DNA of 64,000 nucleotides from positions 27,783 through 91,782 of the forward strand of contig CAMYVQ010000004.1 in NCBI GenBank assembly GCA_947302435.1, written 5' to 3'. Below are positions 61,508 through 64,000 of the stretch, one piece after another; the stretch's first letter is position 1; every line of letters begins with the position of its first letter. A program made the position numbers and the translations under genes. Below the pieces are notes generated by a model. That model made no database searches. It had not been told where the DNA came from and saw only the letters and a program-made list of their open reading frames with translations. Origin of the DNA: an uncultured Prevotella sp. GTDB taxonomy: Bacteria > Bacteroidota > Bacteroidia > Bacteroidales > Bacteroidaceae.

Positions 61508-61592
61508 TAATCGTTTGACTTCAATGAGGTGATCATTGAACTTTAATCATGACATCATTTGACTTCATTCCCAACATCATCTATATTGAATG
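61508..61592. repeat. Cluster of ~22-nt palindromic motifs upstream of the 1220-aa gene
   Basis: TTCAATGAGGTGATCATTGA, TTTAATCATGACATCATTTG and TATTGAATGACGGGAACGTC share the TTGAATGA/TCATTCAA ends of the cluster at 39600. It lies in the 537-bp gap between the 1220-aa gene start and pnp; apart from this, the promoter and the pnp terminator, nothing else is recognised in the gap. Confidence 0.6.
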
Positions 61593-61670
61593 ACGGGAAC
61601 GTCAACGGGAACCGTTTTTTAGGGTGCCGGACATTCCTCGCATCGCGCGCGTATATAAATAATAAGGTGT

Positions 61671-61705
61671 AAAAAAGCGGCCGGATGTGTTGCATCCAAG
61701 CCGCT
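61671..61705 (-). terminator. Rho-independent terminator of pnp
   Basis: On the minus strand GCGGCTTGGATG pairs with CATCCGGCCGC, followed by TTTTTT, about 50 bp after the pnp stop. Confidence 0.85.
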
Positions 61706-61756
61706 ATGATAGTCCTTTTTAGCCAGCCCCCCAATGGGGGCTCGGGGAAGGATGGA

Positions 61757-64000
61757 TTAGAAGTCCATGTGGTCGAGGGCATCGCTGAAGCCACGGGGCT
61801 CATGGTCGGCCTGAGGCTCATGATACTCGTCAGCGTGTTCAGGACGGGGACGGAAGTCGGGACGGGGGCGACGTTCGCCACGCTCGGGCCTTTCGCCGCG
61901 CTCCGGACGGGGACGGCGCGTTCCGTCACCATGCTCGGCACGACGCTCGCCGCGCTCGGGACGCTCGCCACGCTCACGACGGGCAGGGCGCTCCACGTAG
62001 CCCTCGGGCTTCGGAATGAGCACACGGTGAGAGAGCTTGTACTTGCCGGTCTTCGGGTCGATCTCAAGCAGCTTCACGGTGATGTGGTCGCCTTCCTTGA
62101 TGCCTGCCTCCTCGACGGTCTCCAAGCGCTTCCAGTCAATCTCCGAAATATGGAGCAGACCGTCCTTGCCGGGCATAATCTCCACGAAACAGCCGTAAGG
62201 CATGATGCTGCGGACCACACCGTCGTAGACTTCGCCCACCTCGGGGATGGCCACGATAGCACGGATCTTGGCCAGGGCTGCATCGATGGCCTCCTTGTCG
62301 GGACCGGCCACCTGCACCTTGCCCACGCCGTCGACCTCGTCGATCGTGATGGTGGTATGGGTGTCTTCCTGCATCTGCTGGATAATCTTGCCGCCAGGGC
62401 CGATGACTGCACCGATGAACTCCTTCGGAATCTCGATCTGGACGATGCGGGGAACCTGGGGCTTGAAGTCGGCGCGAGGCTCGCTGATGGTGTCGGTGAG
62501 GCAGTTCAGGATATGCTCACGACCGGCCTTGGCCTGCATGAGGGCCTTCTCCAAGATGTCGAACGACAGACCGTCGCACTTGATGTCCATCTGGGTGGCG
62601 GTCAGACCGTCGCGTGTACCAGTGGTCTTGAAGTCCATATCGCCCAAGTGGTCCTCGTCGCCAAGGATGTCGCTGAGCACGGCATATTTGTCTTCTCCGG
62701 GATTCTTGATCAGACCCATGGCGATACCCGAAACGGGCTTCTTCATGGGAACACCTGCATCCATCAGAGCCAGTGTGCCGGCGCAGACGGTAGCCATCGA
62801 CGACGAGCCGTTGGACTCCAGAATCTGGCTGACAAGGCGCACCGTGTAGGGGAAGTCCTCGGGAATCTGACCCTTCAGACCGCGCCAAGCCAAGTGGCCG
62901 TGACCGATCTCACGACGGCCTACGCCGCGCTGAGCCTTGGCCTCGCCCGTGCAGAACGGGGGGAAGTTGTAGTGAAGGAGGAAGCGCATGTAGCTCTTGT
63001 CGAGCACATCGTCGACCATCTTCTCGTCGAGCTTCGTGCCGAGGGTACAGGTGGAGAGGCTCTGGGTCTCGCCACGGGTGAAGATAGCCGATCCGTGAGG
63101 CATGGGCAGGGGCGACACCTCGCACCAGATGGGGCGGATGTCGGTGGTCTTACGACCGTCGAGACGGATGCCCTCGTCGAGGATGCAACGGCGCATGGCA
63201 TCGCGCTCCACGTCGTGATAGTAGCGATCCATCATGGCCGAGTACTCGTCGTCGCTGATCTCGGTTTCGTTGTCAGCGACCGAGTCGCTGACCACAGAAC
63301 TGGCGGCTGCCTTGCGCTCTGCGAAGAACTTCTCCTTGAAGTCCTCGAGGAGCTTCTCGAAAGCCTCGGCGCGCTGCTGCTTCTCCAATGCCTGCTTGGT
63401 GATGTCGTAGGCGGGCTGGTACAGCTCCTTGTTCATACGCTCGCGCAGGGCCTCGTCATTGACCTCGTGGTTGTACTCGCGCTTCACGTCCTTGCCAAGC
63501 TCCTTGCTCAGCTCGGCCTGCAGCTCGCACATGGGCTTGATAGCCTCCATAGCGGCCTTCAGCGCACCGAGCAGATCCTGCTCAGAGACTTCCTTCATTT
63601 CGCCTTCCACCATCATGATGTTCTCAGCCGAAGCACCGACCATGATGTCCATGTCGGCACGCTTCATCTGTTCGAAGGTGGGGTCAATGACATACTCACC
63701 GTTGATACGGGCCACGCGCACCTCACTGATGGGGCACTCGAAGGGAATATCCGAGCAGGCCAGGGCTGCCGAAGCTGCAAAACCGGCCAAAGCATCGGGC
63801 TGGTCCACACCATCTGCCGAGAGCAGCATGACGTTGACGAAAACTTCTGCGTGATAGTTAGAGGGGAAGAGTGGACGGAGAACGCGGTCCACGAGTCGCG
63901 ATGTCAGGATTTCATTGTCTGAGGCTTTGCCTTCGCGCTTGGTGAATCCACCGGGGAAACGGCCTGCGGCACTGTACTGTTCGCGATAGTCTACCTGCAG
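61757..64000 (-). CDS. pnp: Polyribonucleotide nucleotidyltransferase (PNPase), 5' end cut by the window
   Basis: Phosphorolytic 3'-5' exoribonuclease of RNA turnover; homotrimer, often with RNase E or RhlB in other bacteria. The frame stays open to the window edge with '[20 protein letters not shown]' and 'ILTSRLVDR', so the true start is outside; the track's GTG start is internal. Two RNase PH domains (second: '[20 protein letters not shown]', '[20 protein letters not shown]', '[20 protein letters not shown]'), a KH domain ('[19 protein letters not shown]') and an S1 domain ('[20 protein letters not shown]'). The last ~70 residues form an Arg/Glu/Pro-rich disordered tail with repeated [11 protein letters not shown], likely an RNA-binding extension. 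Confidence 0.96.
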   Translation of the reverse strand: MQVDYREQYSAAGRFPGGFTKREGKASDNEILTSRLVDRVLRPLFPSNYHAEVFVNVMLLSADGVDQPDALAGFAASAALACSDIPFECPISEVRVARINGEYVIDPTFEQMKRADMDIMVGASAENIMMVEGEMKEVSEQDLLGALKAAMEAIKPMCELQAELSKELGKDVKREYNHEVNDEALRERMNKELYQPAYDITKQALEKQQRAEAFEKLLEDFKEKFFAERKAAASSVVSDSVADNETEISDDEYSAMMDRYYHDVERDAMRRCILDEGIRLDGRKTTDIRPIWCEVSPLPMPHGSAIFTRGETQSLSTCTLGTKLDEKMVDDVLDKSYMRFLLHYNFPPFCTGEAKAQRGVGRREIGHGHLAWRGLKGQIPEDFPYTVRLVSQILESNGSSSMATVCAGTLALMDAGVPMKKPVSGIAMGLIKNPGEDKYAVLSDILGDEDHLGDMDFKTTGTRDGLTATQMDIKCDGLSFDILEKALMQAKAGREHILNCLTDTISEPRADFKPQVPRIVQIEIPKEFIGAVIGPGGKIIQQMQEDTHTTITIDEVDGVGKVQVAGPDKEAIDAALAKIRAIVAIPEVGEVYDGVVRSIMPYGCFVEIMPGKDGLLHISEIDWKRLETVEEAGIKEGDHITVKLLEIDPKTGKYKLSHRVLIPKPEGYVERPARRERGERPERGERRAEHGDGTRRPRPERGERPERGERRPRPDFRPRPEHADEYHEPQADHEPRGFSDALDHMDF

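Noticed and set aside
61685-63922. 745-aa plus-strand ORF opposite pnp
   Set aside because: Antisense shadow of an unmistakable PNPase.

Overview
The window looks like a chromosomal segment of a Bacteroidota species, most likely from the Prevotellaceae. The sequence-level reasons are: repeated promoters of the Bacteroidota type (TTTG or TTG, exactly 20 bp, then TAnnTTTG) with no clear Shine-Dalgarno sites; two SusC/SusD pairs; a BspA-like leucine-rich-repeat protein; type IX secretion-like C-termini; and repeat families that I know from Prevotella-like genomes. No tRNA, rRNA or CRISPR array was seen. The window opens inside a MATE transporter gene and closes inside pnp; both genes are cut by the edges.

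Region by region. 1-5.7 kb: MATE transporter and a TrmH-type RNA methyltransferase, both carrying the same palindromic repeat in frame. A broken LRR gene and an ATPase scrap follow, bracketed by a 279-bp direct repeat of the trmH 3' end. Next come an Rpn/PD-(D/E)XK-type gene and a graveyard of fragments. 5.7-12.2 kb: housekeeping and metabolism (gyrB, an Lrp regulator with an SDR oxidoreductase, metY, an orphan LuxR-type response regulator, a Fic protein). 12.2-18.6 kb: accessory genes on the minus strand (WG-repeat protein, two exported proteins of unknown function, a REP-associated transposase with its terminal REPs, and hipBA lying between the two ends of a destroyed second fic gene). 18.7-23.8 kb: cysK, ackA, pta and an epimerase-type threonine dehydrogenase.

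23.9-32.8 kb is a tight co-directional five-gene operon, and the best candidate for an undescribed system. It encodes a receiver-SpoIIE/PP2C phosphatase, a membrane-anchored coiled-coil/beta-propeller protein, a propeller sensor whose histidine-kinase core has Asp in place of the phospho-accepting His, a soluble paralogous kinase that keeps the His, and a TonB-dependent receptor with a helical N-terminal extension. Start and stop codons touch or overlap at three of the four junctions. I infer that outer-membrane occupancy is relayed through a split kinase pair to a phosphatase output.

32.8-39.6 kb: a tripartite RND efflux operon (membrane-fusion protein, RND pump, TolC-like channel), divergent from an AraC-type regulator. 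39.7-61.2 kb: a minus-strand nutrient-acquisition region with two SusC/SusD pairs, three fasciclin-domain proteins (two with clear lipoboxes) and no glycoside hydrolase, preceded by a 1220-aa secreted protein with three repeated beta-sandwich-like modules. 61.7-64 kb: pnp.

Repeat biology is the second theme. The window holds palindromes inserted in frame in coding sequence, large inverted repeats in the cysK leader and the pta-ackA spacer, clusters of ~22-nt palindromes in four intergenic regions, 21-bp coding tandem repeats in two genes, and AT-rich tandem repeats at cistron junctions.
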